A stretch of DNA of 64,000 nt from Coriobacteriia bacterium. GTDB taxonomy: Bacteria > Actinomycetota > Coriobacteriia > Coriobacteriales > UMGS124. The first letter of the stretch is position 1. Each line of letters starts with the position of its first letter. Positions 18,493-27,884 of the stretch are shown piece by piece. The stretch is taken from assembly GCA_018368455.1 (NCBI GenBank), contig JAGZEG010000004.1, positions 124,001-188,000 on the forward strand, in the 5' to 3' direction. A model generated the notes under the pieces. That model made no database searches and had not been told where the DNA came from. It was given only the letters and a program-made list of their open reading frames with translations. Position numbers and translations under genes: made by a program.

Positions 18493-18897
18493 ATGGCGAT
18501 TCGCAACGACTACCTGGTGGACATGATCGCCCGCTTTGTCGAGTCCGTGATGCGCGGCGCAGGGCGCTTGCGTGCGGGCGACGAACAGGGCGTTGCCGAC
18601 TACGAGGCCGTCATTGGCGAGGTGCTCGACATGGACGCGGCGACGGCCCTGGCGCTGTCGCCAGCTTCCCTCGTCACGATGATGCAGATCTCCGCTGTCG
18701 ACGAGCGCCTCGCCGTTTACGCGGCGTACTGCCTCGAGCGCATCGCAGACGTCTACGAGGGACGCCCTGACGGCATGGCGGGTGTGCGCCGCGAGCAGGC
18801 GCGTGCCATCAATGCGTCGTATGGCGTGGAGCCCGGAATGGTGCCGCCCGAGGTTCAGGAGGCGCTTGCGGCTCAGCAGGCCGAGGGACGGGCATAA
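18493..18897 (+). CDS. Conserved-looking small helical protein, unknown function
   Basis: 134 residues, soluble and mostly alpha-helical, beginning MAIRNDYLVDMIARFVESV. The opening resembles small uncharacterised proteins of the DUF6483 kind, but I cannot confirm this. It has GGAAAGGATG near its start and lies 34 bp after ruvB, so it is likely the last gene of the ruv transcript. No signal peptide, Cys motif or nucleotide-binding motif is visible. Confidence 0.6.
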   Translation: MAIRNDYLVDMIARFVESVMRGAGRLRAGDEQGVADYEAVIGEVLDMDAATALALSPASLVTMMQISAVDERLAVYAAYCLERIADVYEGRPDGMAGVRREQARAINASYGVEPGMVPPEVQEALAAQQAEGRA

Positions 18898-19218
18898 GGG
18901 GCGGCTCTCTGGTGCGCGCCGGGGATGGCTGCCGGAGATTCGTTCGTACATTTGTGAGGATGCCTTCATAAACATGCTGGTAGACGCGCCGCAAGTGTGG
19001 GAAGTGTACGTCAGGCGTATGACACTTCGTTCCTGTGGGGCACCATGTCGCGCCGTCTGCCGGATTGCCTTCTGAGGCGTGCCGGATTTCTTGTTGGGAG
19101 GGTTCCCGCGCCCCCGGAGCGTGGCAGAATGACCGCGAGGATGAGCCTGCCCGGGCGCTGGCGCCGTTCCGGAATGTCCGAGACGTCCTGCCCGGACGCC
19201 ACGAGAGGAGACCCCATC
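18898..19218. other. Leader region upstream of fhs
   Basis: A 321 bp gap before the formate-THF ligase gene. I looked for tetrahydrofolate and ZTP riboswitch cores, which are known upstream of this gene in other bacteria, and did not find convincing conserved blocks. GC-rich self-complementary segments near 19150-19200 could fold, but nothing specific is recognised. Confidence 0.3.
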
Positions 19219-20886
19219 GTGTTGACCGACATCGAGATCGCCCAGTCCGTCACGCCGCGCGACATCGCTGAGGTCGCTGCCCCGCTGGGCATCGACGAGA
19301 AGTACCTCGAGCGCTATGGCTCGACGAAGGCGAAGGTCGACTACAACCTGTTGCGCGAGCAGCAGCACACGCCTGGCAAGCTCGTCCTGGTCACGGCTAT
19401 CAACCCCACGCCTGCCGGCGAGGGCAAGACCACGACGACCATCGGTCTCGCCGACGCCATGAAGCGCCTGGGGAAGAACGTCGTCGTAGCCCTGCGCGAG
19501 CCGTCGCTGGGCCCGGTGTTCGGCGTGAAGGGCGGCGCTGCGGGCGGCGGCTATGCCCAGGTCATCCCTATGGAGGACATCAACCTGCACTTTACGGGTG
19601 ACTTCCACGCCATCGGCGCCGCGAACAATCTGCTGGCTGCCATGCTCGACAACCACATCCAGCAGGGCAATGTCCTGGGAATCGACCCGCGCCGCGTCAC
19701 GTGGAAGCGCGTCGTCGACATGAACGATCGCCAGCTGCGCCACGTCGTGGACGGCCTGGGCGGCAAGGCCAACGGCACGCCGCGCGAGGACGGCTTCGAC
19801 ATCACGGTCGCGTCCGAGATCATGGCTGTGCTCTGCCTGGCACGTGACATCCCTGACCTCAAAGAGCGCCTCGCGCGTATCGTCGTGGGCTACTCCTATG
19901 CCGGCAAGCCTGTCACGGCGGGCGACCTCAAGGCGACGGGCGCCATGGCCGCCCTGCTCAAGGACGCGCTCAAGCCCAACCTCGTGCAGACGCTCGAGGG
20001 CACGCCGGCTTTCGTCCACTGCGGCCCGTTCGCCAACATCGCGCATGGCTGCAACTCTGTTATGGCGACGCGCATGGCCATGGCTTTGGGCGACATCGCC
20101 ATCACGGAGGCCGGCTTTGGTGCCGACCTGGGCGCGGAGAAGTTCTGCGACATCAAGTGCCGCATGGCCGGCCTGTCGCCCAACGCCGTCGTTATCGTCG
20201 CGACGGCGCGCGCTCTCAAGATGAACGGCGGAGTTCCGAAGAAGGAGCTCGATGCCGAGAACCTCGAGGCGCTGGAGCGCGGCCTTCCCAACCTGCTGCA
20301 GCACGTCGAGAACATGACGCAGGTCTTTGGCATGCCCGTCGTCGTGGCCATCAACCGTCACCCCACGGACACGGAGGCCGAGCTCGCCCTCATCGAGGAG
20401 CAGTGCCGTGCCAAGGGCGTGAACGCCGTGCTGTCCGAGGTGTGGGCCAAGGGCGGCGAGGGCGGCATCAAGCTGGCCGAGGAGGTGCTGCGTCTCGTGG
20501 AGCAGCCGAGCCAGCTGACGTACAGCTATCCCGACGGCACCGGCATCGAGGACGCTATCGAGGCCGTGGCCACGCGTGTCTACCATGCCGATGGCGTCGA
20601 CTTCACGCCTGCCGCCAAGAAGCAGGTTGCGACGCTGCATGAGTTCGGCTACGGTAACCTGCCGGTGTGCATCGCAAAGACACAGTACAGCTTCTCGGAC
20701 GATCCGAACCTACTCGGCGCGCCGCGTGGGTTCCGCATGACGGTTCGCGAGGTCAAGGTCTCGGCCGGTGCTGGCTTTGTTGTTGCTCTGACCGGCGATG
20801 TCATGACGATGCCCGGTCTGCCGAAGGTCCCGGCTGCCGAGGCTATCGACGTCGACGAGACGGGGAAGATCACGGGCCTGTTCTAA
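19219..20886 (+). CDS. fhs: Formate--tetrahydrofolate ligase
   Basis: Makes 10-formyl-THF from formate, ATP and THF, feeding purine and one-carbon metabolism. It has 555 residues from the GTG at 19219 (AGGAG eight bases before). The ATP-binding motif [11 protein letters not shown] is at about 64-74, followed by [25 protein letters not shown] substrate loops. A longer frame upstream has no ribosome site and adds about 74 atypical codons, so it was rejected. folD follows on the same strand, completing the formate to methylene-THF route. Confidence 0.95.
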   Translation: MLTDIEIAQSVTPRDIAEVAAPLGIDEKYLERYGSTKAKVDYNLLREQQHTPGKLVLVTAINPTPAGEGKTTTTIGLADAMKRLGKNVVVALREPSLGPVFGVKGGAAGGGYAQVIPMEDINLHFTGDFHAIGAANNLLAAMLDNHIQQGNVLGIDPRRVTWKRVVDMNDRQLRHVVDGLGGKANGTPREDGFDITVASEIMAVLCLARDIPDLKERLARIVVGYSYAGKPVTAGDLKATGAMAALLKDALKPNLVQTLEGTPAFVHCGPFANIAHGCNSVMATRMAMALGDIAITEAGFGADLGAEKFCDIKCRMAGLSPNAVVIVATARALKMNGGVPKKELDAENLEALERGLPNLLQHVENMTQVFGMPVVVAINRHPTDTEAELALIEEQCRAKGVNAVLSEVWAKGGEGGIKLAEEVLRLVEQPSQLTYSYPDGTGIEDAIEAVATRVYHADGVDFTPAAKKQVATLHEFGYGNLPVCIAKTQYSFSDDPNLLGAPRGFRMTVREVKVSAGAGFVVALTGDVMTMPGLPKVPAAEAIDVDETGKITGLF

Positions 20887-21037
20887 GGTTTTTTGCTCGC
20901 GCACAACACGACTCCGGGGGCGATGCCCGGGCGCGTCTGGCACGGGGTGGGCGAGGCGACTATGGTCTCTCCCGCATGTGGCGGACAATGCGCTCGAGCG
21001 TCGCCTTCGGACTTTCTGGTATGAAGGAGGGCTTTCT

Positions 21038-21907
21038 ATGGCGGTCCTGATAGACGGCAAGGCTGTTGCCGCGAAAGTGCTGGCCGAGGCGGCGGGACGC
21101 GTGGAGCGGCTTGCCGCCGCGGGACATCCCTGTGGCCTGGCTGTCGTGCTTGTGGGCGATGACCCGGCAAGCTCGGTCTACGTGCGCAACAAGCGCCGCG
21201 ATTGCGCACAGTGCGGCATCTCGGCGTTTGACTACGACCTGCCCGCCACGGCGACGCAGGCCGAGCTCGACGACCTGCTCGCCAAGCTCAATGCCGACCC
21301 GCGCGTTAGCGGCATACTCGTGCAGATGCCCCTGCCTGCCCACCTTGACGCTGAGGCGGCTATCGCGCGCATCTCGCCCGAGAAGGATGTCGACGGCTTC
21401 CACCCGGTCAACCTCGGCCGCCTCATGCGCGGCCTTCCCGGTCCGCGTCCATGCACGCCGGCGGGCGTTATGCGCCTGCTGCGCGAGTACGACATCGACC
21501 CGGCGGGGAAGCGCGCTGTCGTGCTCGGCCGCTCGACGATCGTCGGCAAGCCCATGGCGCTCATGCTCATGGAGGCGGACGCCACGGTGACGATCTGCCA
21601 CTCGCGCACGCCCAACAAGGTGGAGACGAGCCACCAGGCCGACATCGTCGTCTCGGCTATCGGCCATGCCAAGCTCGTGCAAGCCGACTGGATGGCTCCG
21701 GGTGCCGTCGTCATCGATGTGGGAATGAACCGCGACGAGGCGGGCAAGCTCTGCGGTGACGTGGACTTTGACGCTGTGGAGCCCATCGCCGGTGCCATCA
21801 CGCCGGTGCCCGGCGGCGTCGGCCCCATGACGCGTGCCATGCTCATGCTCAACACGGTGACGGCAGCCGAGCACCTCGCCGGCGTCAGCTCGGAGTGGCC
21901 GCGCTAG
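21038..21907 (+). CDS. folD: Methylenetetrahydrofolate dehydrogenase/methenyl-THF cyclohydrolase (FolD)
   Basis: A bifunctional enzyme interconverting methylene-, methenyl- and 10-formyl-THF using NADP. It has 289 residues from the ATG at 21038, preceded by AAGGAGG. Signature motifs are [35 protein letters not shown], the NADP site [16 protein letters not shown] and the C-terminal [14 protein letters not shown]. The 151 bp behind fhs leaves room for a separate promoter. A bidirectional terminator follows. Confidence 0.96.
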   Translation: MAVLIDGKAVAAKVLAEAAGRVERLAAAGHPCGLAVVLVGDDPASSVYVRNKRRDCAQCGISAFDYDLPATATQAELDDLLAKLNADPRVSGILVQMPLPAHLDAEAAIARISPEKDVDGFHPVNLGRLMRGLPGPRPCTPAGVMRLLREYDIDPAGKRAVVLGRSTIVGKPMALMLMEADATVTICHSRTPNKVETSHQADIVVSAIGHAKLVQADWMAPGAVVIDVGMNRDEAGKLCGDVDFDAVEPIAGAITPVPGGVGPMTRAMLMLNTVTAAEHLAGVSSEWPR

Positions 21908-21926
21908 GTCATTGACGCGTGCGTAC

Positions 21927-21968
21927 AAAAAGCCCCGCCTGTTGGATGCGTCCAGCAGGCGGGGCTTT
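21927..21968. terminator. Bidirectional intrinsic terminator between folD and an ABC binding-protein gene
   Basis: An 11-bp stem (21931-21941 with 21956-21966) flanked by AAAA on the left and TTT on the right. It ends both convergent transcription units. Confidence 0.85.
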
Positions 21969-22010
21969 GCTGTGCGGAGGCGATGCTTATCGCGCTGTGG
22001 TGCCGTGGGG

Positions 22011-23174
22011 CTACGCGGCCTGCTTCTCGTCAGCGACGCTGGACGCGGCTGCCTCGCCGTCAGCGGGCGTGTAGCTGTTGCCCAGGAGCTCGATAACCTG
22101 CTCCTCCGTGAGGTCGCGGTGATAGAACATGCTGTAGAACTCCTGCGTCGTGGCCACGATGTCGATGTCGTAGGCCTCGGGATACAGAAGGTTCGTCAGC
22201 CACTGCAGGCCGATGAAGCGGTTGACTGCCGGCGGGCGGTCAAGCCAGGAGAACGGGGTCTGAACCATCGTGTAGACGCGACCGTCCTTCACGGCCTTGA
22301 TCTCAGACCAGTTGGGGTCGGTGCGGATGAGCTCGTCGGCGCCACCCTCAAAGCGCTGGTCGTCCCAGGAGACGATGACGTCGGGGTTCCAGGCCAGAAC
22401 CTGCTCAAGCGAGACGGCCGTGCGGCCCTTGCCGCCCTCGGCCTCGAGATCTTTGGCGACGTTCTCGGCACCGGCCAGCTTGAAGACCAGGGCGTGCGTC
22501 GAGGACGTAGGCTCGGTCTGCAGGCCGTCGGGGCCCTCGGCGTAGTACACGCTCACGCGCTCGTCCTCGGGAACGCTCGCCACGGCCGCGGCGACGTCCT
22601 CGGCGACCTTCGTGCAGTAGTCAGCCATGGCCTTGGCCTCGTCCTGCTTGCCGAGCAGCTCGCCGAGCGACTCGTAGCAGGCGGCCGTCGTGTCGAACGA
22701 GCCATTGAGGACGACGACCGGGATGCCGGTCTGGTTCTGCAGGTCGTCAGCGAACGAGGCGTCGGACTCGCCGGGCTCGACTGAGGTGATCGAGAAGATG
22801 AGCTGGATGCCCTCGGCGAGGATGGCCTCGGGGTTTAGCTCGCCGCCGCCGGACAGCGTGCCGAGGTTCGGCAGCTTGTCCGTGCCCTCGGGCAGGTTGG
22901 CGAGCTCCTGCTCCGTGAAGTCCATCGTCGTGCCGGCGCACAGCTCGGGCGCTAGCGTGAAGCAGAAGATCTGGCCGATGGGGCTCGTGAAGTAGATCTT
23001 CTCGAGCGACTCGACGCTGGGGATCGTGACCTCGCGTCCGGCGTCATCGGTGATGGTGCGATCGCCCTCGGCGGCGTGGGCGACCCCTGCCGACGAAGCG
23101 AAGGCGGCCAGGGCAAGCGCGACCGTCAGGACGACGGCGAGCAGCCTGGGCAGCGCACGTGCTTGAGCCTTCAT
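22011..23174 (-). CDS. Metal/metallophore ABC transporter substrate-binding protein
   Basis: Captures an iron complex, heme or corrinoid outside the membrane for the divergent permease and ATPase at 23375-25282. It has 387 residues from the ATG at 23172-23174 (GGGAGG seven bases upstream). A Sec signal peptide ends AHA|AEGD, with no lipobox Cys. A periplasmic-binding domain of the FecB/BtuF superfamily follows (RTITDDAGREVTIP, then VIVSWDDQRFEGGADEL). The C-terminal 25 residues are low-complexity. The ligand is not determined by sequence. Confidence 0.83.
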   Translation of the reverse strand: MKAQARALPRLLAVVLTVALALAAFASSAGVAHAAEGDRTITDDAGREVTIPSVESLEKIYFTSPIGQIFCFTLAPELCAGTTMDFTEQELANLPEGTDKLPNLGTLSGGGELNPEAILAEGIQLIFSITSVEPGESDASFADDLQNQTGIPVVVLNGSFDTTAACYESLGELLGKQDEAKAMADYCTKVAEDVAAAVASVPEDERVSVYYAEGPDGLQTEPTSSTHALVFKLAGAENVAKDLEAEGGKGRTAVSLEQVLAWNPDVIVSWDDQRFEGGADELIRTDPNWSEIKAVKDGRVYTMVQTPFSWLDRPPAVNRFIGLQWLTNLLYPEAYDIDIVATTQEFYSMFYHRDLTEEQVIELLGNSYTPADGEAAASSVADEKQAA

Positions 23175-23193
23175 GCTCATCCCTCCCATTACA

Positions 23194-23247
23194 TGGAACA
23201 GTGCTCCTTGTGGACAGTGCGTGTCCATCCTAACATGCACTGTTGGA
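23194..23247. promoter_or_regulatory. Nested palindrome in the divergent promoter of the ABC transporter
   Basis: Two inverted repeats with almost the same centre: inner TGGACA-GTGCG-TGTCCA (23211-23227) and outer TGGAACAGTGC (23194-23204) with GCACTGTTGGA (23237-23247). It starts 20 bp before the binding-protein ATG, so it is either an operator or a leader hairpin. An AT-rich stretch to its right (23248-23340) probably holds the promoters. A half-site resembling an iron-regulator box (TTAGGTCACCT, from 23315) is only suggestive. Confidence 0.45.
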
Positions 23248-23374
23248 AATGGATAGAACGTGAAGTTGAAACAGAATTGATAAGGTACCTGACAATGTCA
23301 ATTTGTCTGCAAAATTAGGTCACCTGGCTTTAAAATAGTCAATTCGCAGGGAGGGAGTTAGGGGAGGGATATCC

Positions 23375-24484
23375 GTGAGCAACTCAGACGAGGCGCGGGG
23401 GAGCGACGCCCCCGACGAGCGTTCGATGGCGTCGGCGTTCGATACGCCCAGTGCCGATGATCTCGCCGAGCGCAACATCGACCGGCCTGTCGCGCTGTGG
23501 TTGAAGATCGCTATCCCGCTCGGCCTGCTTGCCATCGCGGTGGGTTCGTTCGCCGTCGGCAAGTATCCCATTACGCCCGTCGAGCTTGTCTCGACGATTT
23601 GGAACACGCTGTTCAACCCCGAGGCCGTGGACACGCGCATGCAGACGGCGCTGCTCAACATCCGCCTGCCGCGCGTGCTCGTTGTCATGCTCGTCGGCGC
23701 CGCCCTCGCCTCTGCCGGTGCGGCATACCAGGGCATGTTCAAAAACCCGCTCGTTTCCCCCGATCTGCTCGGCGCCTCCGCGGGCGCGAGCCTGGGAGCA
23801 TGCGCTGCGCTGCTGCTCAACATGCCGAGTGCGATGGTACAGCTCATGGCGTTTGCGGGTGGCATGATCGCCGTGGCGTGCGTCATCTGGCTCAACAAGA
23901 TCATCCACTACGACGAGCTACTGGGCCTCGTGCTCGGCGGCATCCTCATCTCGACGCTGTTCCAGTCGGGTGTGTCCATGGTCAAGTTCATGGCCGATGC
24001 CAACGACAAGCTACCCGCCATCACGTTTTGGCTCATGGGCGGCTTCTCGCGCGTCGACCAGAACGACCTGTTCGCCATCTCGCTGCCCATGCTCGGCGGC
24101 TTTGCCCTGCTCATGCTCGAGCGATGGAAGCTCAACGCCATGAGCTTCGGCCAGGAGGAGGCCAAGAGCCTCGGCATCAACGTGGCGCGCGTCCGGCTCG
24201 TTGTCATATTCGCCGCGACGCTCATCGTGTCGGTGTCCGTGGCCGTGTCGGGCATCGTCGGCTGGGTCGGCCTCGTCATCCCGCATGTGGCGCGCGCCCT
24301 CGTGGGGCCGAACTACCGCGCGCTCATTCCTGCGTCCATGGTTATCGGTGCAGGCTACCTGCTGCTCGTCGACGACCTGTGCCGCATGCTGCTCAGCCTG
24401 GAGATACCGGTGGGCATTCTGACGTCGATCATCGGCGTGCCGTTCTTCGTCATCATCTTCAAGCACAACATGAAGGGGTGGTAG
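23375..24484 (+). CDS. FecCD-family ABC transporter permease
   Basis: The membrane channel of an iron-siderophore/heme/cobalamin-type importer. The 369 residues start at a GTG behind GGGGAGGG. A roughly 40-residue polar N-terminus precedes about ten membrane helices. Family motifs include LPRVLVVMLVGAALASAGAAYQ, KNPLVSPDLLGASAGAS, and the ATPase-contact/C-terminal region GIVGWVGLVIPHVARALVGPNYR in shorter overlapping stretches. The ATPase gene starts 3 bp after its stop. Confidence 0.9.
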   Translation: MSNSDEARGSDAPDERSMASAFDTPSADDLAERNIDRPVALWLKIAIPLGLLAIAVGSFAVGKYPITPVELVSTIWNTLFNPEAVDTRMQTALLNIRLPRVLVVMLVGAALASAGAAYQGMFKNPLVSPDLLGASAGASLGACAALLLNMPSAMVQLMAFAGGMIAVACVIWLNKIIHYDELLGLVLGGILISTLFQSGVSMVKFMADANDKLPAITFWLMGGFSRVDQNDLFAISLPMLGGFALLMLERWKLNAMSFGQEEAKSLGINVARVRLVVIFAATLIVSVSVAVSGIVGWVGLVIPHVARALVGPNYRALIPASMVIGAGYLLLVDDLCRMLLSLEIPVGILTSIIGVPFFVIIFKHNMKGW

Positions 24485-24487
24485 CCG

Positions 24488-25282
24488 ATGGATGCGACGG
24501 AGGACACCATTCTTGACGTCCGCGATCTGAGCTGCGGCTACGACGGAGCAACGATCATAGACCGCGCGAACTTCTCTATGCGCTCTGGAAGCTTTGCCTG
24601 CATCATCGGTGCGAACGGCTGCGGCAAGACGACGCTGCTCAAGACGATCCTCGGCCTGTTACGGCCTCTGGGTGGCGGCGCCTACGTGCGCGGCGTGGCC
24701 GTCGCCTCGATGGACGACCGCCAGCGCGCCCGGGCGCTCGCGTACATCCCGCAGGCACACCGGCCGCCGTTCCCGTTCAAGGTGGCCGACGTCGTGCTCA
24801 TGGGGCGCACGCCTCACGTCGGCCGGTTCTCCGCCGTGTCGCACGCCGACAAGCGGGCGGCTTGGGACGCGCTGTGCCTGCTGGGCATCGAGGATCTGGC
24901 GCAGTCTGTCTACACGCGGCTGTCCGGCGGCCAGCAGCAGCTCGTGCTCATCGCGCGGGCGCTGGCGCAGCAGCCCGAGCTCATCGTCATGGACGAGCCC
25001 ACGGCGAGCCTTGACTTCGGCAACCAGCACATGGTGCTGTCGCGGATGCGCGAGCTGTCTCGCGAGGGCGCGAGCGTGCTCATGGTGACGCACGACCCGC
25101 ACCACGCCATCTACTGCGCCGACACGGTCGTTGTCGTGAAGGGCGGCCGGGTCGAGCGGGTCGGAACGCCGGGCGAGATCATAACCGGGCCGGTGCTGCG
25201 CGGCATTTATGGCGTCCCGGTCGACGTTGTGGAGGCGCCGCTGACGGACGGCGGCACGAGAAGGGTGTGCGTCGCGCTGTAA
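24488..25282 (+). CDS. ABC transporter ATP-binding protein, FecE/BtuD type
   Basis: Powers the permease encoded just upstream. The 264 residues contain Walker A GANGCGKTT, Q-loop YIPQAHRPPFPF, signature LSGGQQQLVLIARAL, Walker B LIVMDEPTASLD and the H-loop VTHDPHH. It is separated from the permease stop by 3 bp, consistent with coupled translation. Confidence 0.92.
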   Translation: MDATEDTILDVRDLSCGYDGATIIDRANFSMRSGSFACIIGANGCGKTTLLKTILGLLRPLGGGAYVRGVAVASMDDRQRARALAYIPQAHRPPFPFKVADVVLMGRTPHVGRFSAVSHADKRAAWDALCLLGIEDLAQSVYTRLSGGQQQLVLIARALAQQPELIVMDEPTASLDFGNQHMVLSRMRELSREGASVLMVTHDPHHAIYCADTVVVVKGGRVERVGTPGEIITGPVLRGIYGVPVDVVEAPLTDGGTRRVCVAL

Positions 25283-25361
25283 GCGAGGCGTGCGGTGCGG
25301 GTACCATGCCAGAGGATGCGCTCCCGGTGGGGCGCCACAATTCAAGGGGAAGGGTGTCGCA

Positions 25362-26186
25362 ATGACGGGGACCGATCAGCCGCAGTGCAATCCGTGGGCG
25401 CTGTACGACGAGCTCATCGCAGGGGTTCCGCAGGACGCGTGCGTTACCGACTACGGCATGGGCCTGCACTGGAGCTACGTGAACGCCGAGTGCGGGTGCG
25501 GCGTGGCGTGGACGATGCGAGGTGGCGCGTCGGGTGGTCACGGTTCTCGTGGCGCGAGCGATCTGCGCGGTCGCAGCCTGCGCGAGGTGGCGGAGCTCTC
25601 GAAGAGCTGGAACTTCGAGCAGGCGACGCTCGGTGTGGCAGCGCTCAACGCGTGGTACTCCCGTCGTGAGCTGCTCGACCCGATGGGTGCTGTCTACGAG
25701 GAACAGCGCGAGCTGGCTCCGTCCGAGCGCAAGCGCGAAGCGTTCCATGAGTTCCGCCCGATGATGTCCGGCAAGAAGGTTACGGTCATCGGTCATTTCC
25801 CGCATGTGCTTGACCTTGCCGAGTGCTGCGATGAGCTTACGGTGCTCGAGCGCAACTGCGGGCAGAGCGACACGCCCGACCCGGCGTGCGAGTATGTGCT
25901 GCCCTCCCAGGACATGGTGTTCATCACGGGCACGACGACGATGAACAAGACATTGCCTCGTCTGCTCGAGCTGTCGCGCAATGCGCTGACGGTCATGACC
26001 GGCCCGAGCGTCGTGCCCGCGCCGGTGCTGTTCTCCTACGGGGTTGACGTGCTGGCGGGCAGCGTCGTGGGCGATCCCGAGAAGACGGCGTTTGCGGTGC
26101 GCAACGGCCGTGGCATGCTGTTTGGCGAGGCCATTCAGATGATGCGCGTCGTGCGCCCTGGTCTGGAGCTGCCGCTCGCGGAGTAG
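25362..26186 (+). CDS. DUF364 (putative heavy-metal chelation) protein
   Basis: 274 residues from the ATG at 25362 (GGGGAAGGG site). It shows the DUF4213/DUF364 layout: an N-terminal domain with GMGLHWSYV and a C-terminal Rossmann-like domain with KKVTVIGHFPHV, LPSQDMVFITGTTTMNKTL and VMTGPSVVPAP. Family members are often next to iron or cobalamin transport genes and are thought to bind metals or metallophores. Its position 79 bp after the ABC ATPase fits that. The role is inferred, not shown. Confidence 0.8.
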   Translation: MTGTDQPQCNPWALYDELIAGVPQDACVTDYGMGLHWSYVNAECGCGVAWTMRGGASGGHGSRGASDLRGRSLREVAELSKSWNFEQATLGVAALNAWYSRRELLDPMGAVYEEQRELAPSERKREAFHEFRPMMSGKKVTVIGHFPHVLDLAECCDELTVLERNCGQSDTPDPACEYVLPSQDMVFITGTTTMNKTLPRLLELSRNALTVMTGPSVVPAPVLFSYGVDVLAGSVVGDPEKTAFAVRNGRGMLFGEAIQMMRVVRPGLELPLAE

Positions 26187-26226
26187 CGGAGACGCAGGTT
26201 GCTGCGCTTTCTGCCGCGAAAAGGCC

Positions 26227-26453
26227 TCGAGTGCAGGTTTCTCTGGCCTGCCATGTGCGTTTTGACCGTCGAGTGCATGTTTCTTTGTGGAGAAGAGGGG
26301 CTACGGGGACGGTTCCCTTTGAGGGGAAGGCCTCTACCTGCGCTTTTGCTGGCGGCAAGAAGCGACCGGGCCGCTTGCTGCCAGTTCCTTCCCGAAGAAG
26401 CATGCACTCGACGCTTGTTTTGTGCGAGCATCAGCCAAGAGTCGTGCACTAGG
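26227..26453. repeat. Repeat island B: two direct plus two inverted copies, 42-bp period
   Basis: Direct copies TCGAGTGCAGGTTTCT (26227-26242) and TCGAGTGCATGTTTCT (26269-26284). Inverted copies lie at 26396-26411 (15/16 to copy 2) and 26438-26453 (core AGTGCA with a TCT end). Both pairs have exactly 42-bp periods. The centre of about 111 bp contains a 9-bp hairpin (GGCGGCAAG at 26351-26359 with 26374-26382). The right edge is 17 bp from the stop codon of the nuclease-like gene at 26471. Confidence 0.85.
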
Positions 26454-26470
26454 GCCGGTTTTTGTGCTGG

Positions 26471-27625
26471 TCATGGCTTGCGGGGGGCCTTCCGATGGAC
26501 TCTTGCAGCCCTGTCGCATGACGGGGACGCAGCGATTCGAGGCTCTCTGCTATATTTCCCTCTCCCGTCCCGGTGATGGTGCTCTTCGAGTGCCTCCCCG
26601 AGCGTGGGTTCCCCCTCGCGCATCCCCGCCCAACGAGGTTGTGCGCTGCCATCGGAATGACGCAGAATGGCTCGGCGTAAGGTGAGCCTGCGTTCCCTGT
26701 CCCTCGTATCCAAGGGTCTCATCCGAAAGCCGATGGCATGCGCGATATCGCAGGCCATTGTGCAGAACATCGCGTCACTCTGTACGTGCTCGTCAAAGAG
26801 CGAGATCGTTGTTATCCCCATATGTGCCAGGGCATTGGCACGGGCTTTGTCCGAGGCCATGCGCGCCTCGCCTTCGTGATATATGCGTCCCTCGTATTCG
26901 ACGTCCACGCGCGCTGACTCCCAATACAGATCGGCTTTTGCATGGTCACGATGGGCAATGCTGCGTGCGGCGTCATCGAACTCGATGCGCCGGTTGAGCG
27001 AAAACGGGGGAAGACCGAAGCCTCCCAACCGTCGTGGCATTCCGAGGAGCATGGCACACACGCTCTCCATGGGGGAGGCGGCGTTATCTCGTACGAGGTT
27101 TATTGCGCGCAGGGCGGTAGCCCGGTTGCGTGCGCCTCGCATGAGGCCTAGCGCGGTCCGTATGCTCTGGACGCTGGTGAGTGCCCGATTTCTTTGGACG
27201 AGTCCCGTGGTGCCCCTTCGCTCGGGAGCATATGTTCCGCATAGCTCGAAACCAAGCTGAGTAAGCTCAAACAGATCGAGCACACGTGCCATCTGGAAGA
27301 AGGAGAGCTCGGGTGAGACGACGTATAGCCCACGAGCGGCGCGTGCGATTGATTGTGCGGGCAAGGTGGGCATGCAGAGGTGGACCTGAGCAAGTGGGAG
27401 AACGCGTCGCTCGGAACGCCTGAGCACGCAGAGGTCGAGCGGGGCGGTGAGCGTCGACTTCCAGCGATCGCCAAGCTCGTCGAGTAGGGCGAGGCTCGGC
27501 GGCGCGAGCAGGGCTGCATCGGGATCGATGACCCACTCGTGCTGCGAGGGAGTGAGCGGGGCCGTGCGCCAGTATTCGAGGGCGGAGCAACCGGCAAGAC
27601 AGATGCCAGGGGTGAAGTGGGCCAT
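26471..27625 (-). CDS. DUF559/Vsr-like PD-(D/E)XK nuclease-fold protein, paralogue 1
   Basis: 384 residues from the ATG at 27623-27625. The N-terminal half (residues 1-180) is a domain I do not recognise, with LEYWR, SPELSFFQMA and [10 protein letters not shown]. The C-terminal half has the order SPMES (Glu187), ADLYW (Asp232), VEYEG (Glu243), H250, D259 and R262, then NALAHMGI. This matches the DUF559/very-short-patch-repair endonuclease core. A tail of about 50 residues is absent from the paralogue at 55147-56220. Both genes have a repeat island directly 3' of the stop. AbiEi-type toxin-antitoxin fusions are the nearest known analogues. Activity is not shown. Confidence 0.7.
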   Translation of the reverse strand: MAHFTPGICLAGCSALEYWRTAPLTPSQHEWVIDPDAALLAPPSLALLDELGDRWKSTLTAPLDLCVLRRSERRVLPLAQVHLCMPTLPAQSIARAARGLYVVSPELSFFQMARVLDLFELTQLGFELCGTYAPERRGTTGLVQRNRALTSVQSIRTALGLMRGARNRATALRAINLVRDNAASPMESVCAMLLGMPRRLGGFGLPPFSLNRRIEFDDAARSIAHRDHAKADLYWESARVDVEYEGRIYHEGEARMASDKARANALAHMGITTISLFDEHVQSDAMFCTMACDIAHAIGFRMRPLDTRDRERRLTLRRAILRHSDGSAQPRWAGMREGEPTLGEALEEHHHRDGRGKYSREPRIAASPSCDRAARVHRKAPRKP

Positions 27626-27884
27626 ACGGAGCCTCGCTTTCGCGGTTGTCAGCTGACCGTCAGGGCATGCCGCATGGCTGTCCCGACAGGGGGCGGCATG
27701 ATATGCCACGTCGGAGGCGTCCTTGTTTTGAATCGGTGTCGTTTTGTCGTGTAGGGAAGTTCTCGAAAACGATGTGTTGTTTGGTATCTACTCTTAGGTA
27801 CATCGGCACTGTCCCTTTGGAACGGTGCCCACGGGCAGGACGTCGCGTGGACGTTCCCCGCGTGTCTGAGAAAGGGTTTTGGAC

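Noticed and set aside
18898..19218. THF or ZTP riboswitch upstream of fhs
   Set aside because: The conserved core blocks of either class could not be found by eye. A covariance search (Infernal with the Rfam models) would settle it.
18376..20640. 754-codon open frame antisense to fhs
   Set aside because: Shadow of fhs; composition is Arg/His/Leu-rich without domains.
23248..23374. Cobalamin riboswitch or full IdeR/DtxR box before the FecCD permease
   Set aside because: Only a left half-site resembling the iron box is visible, and no B12-box-like block was found.
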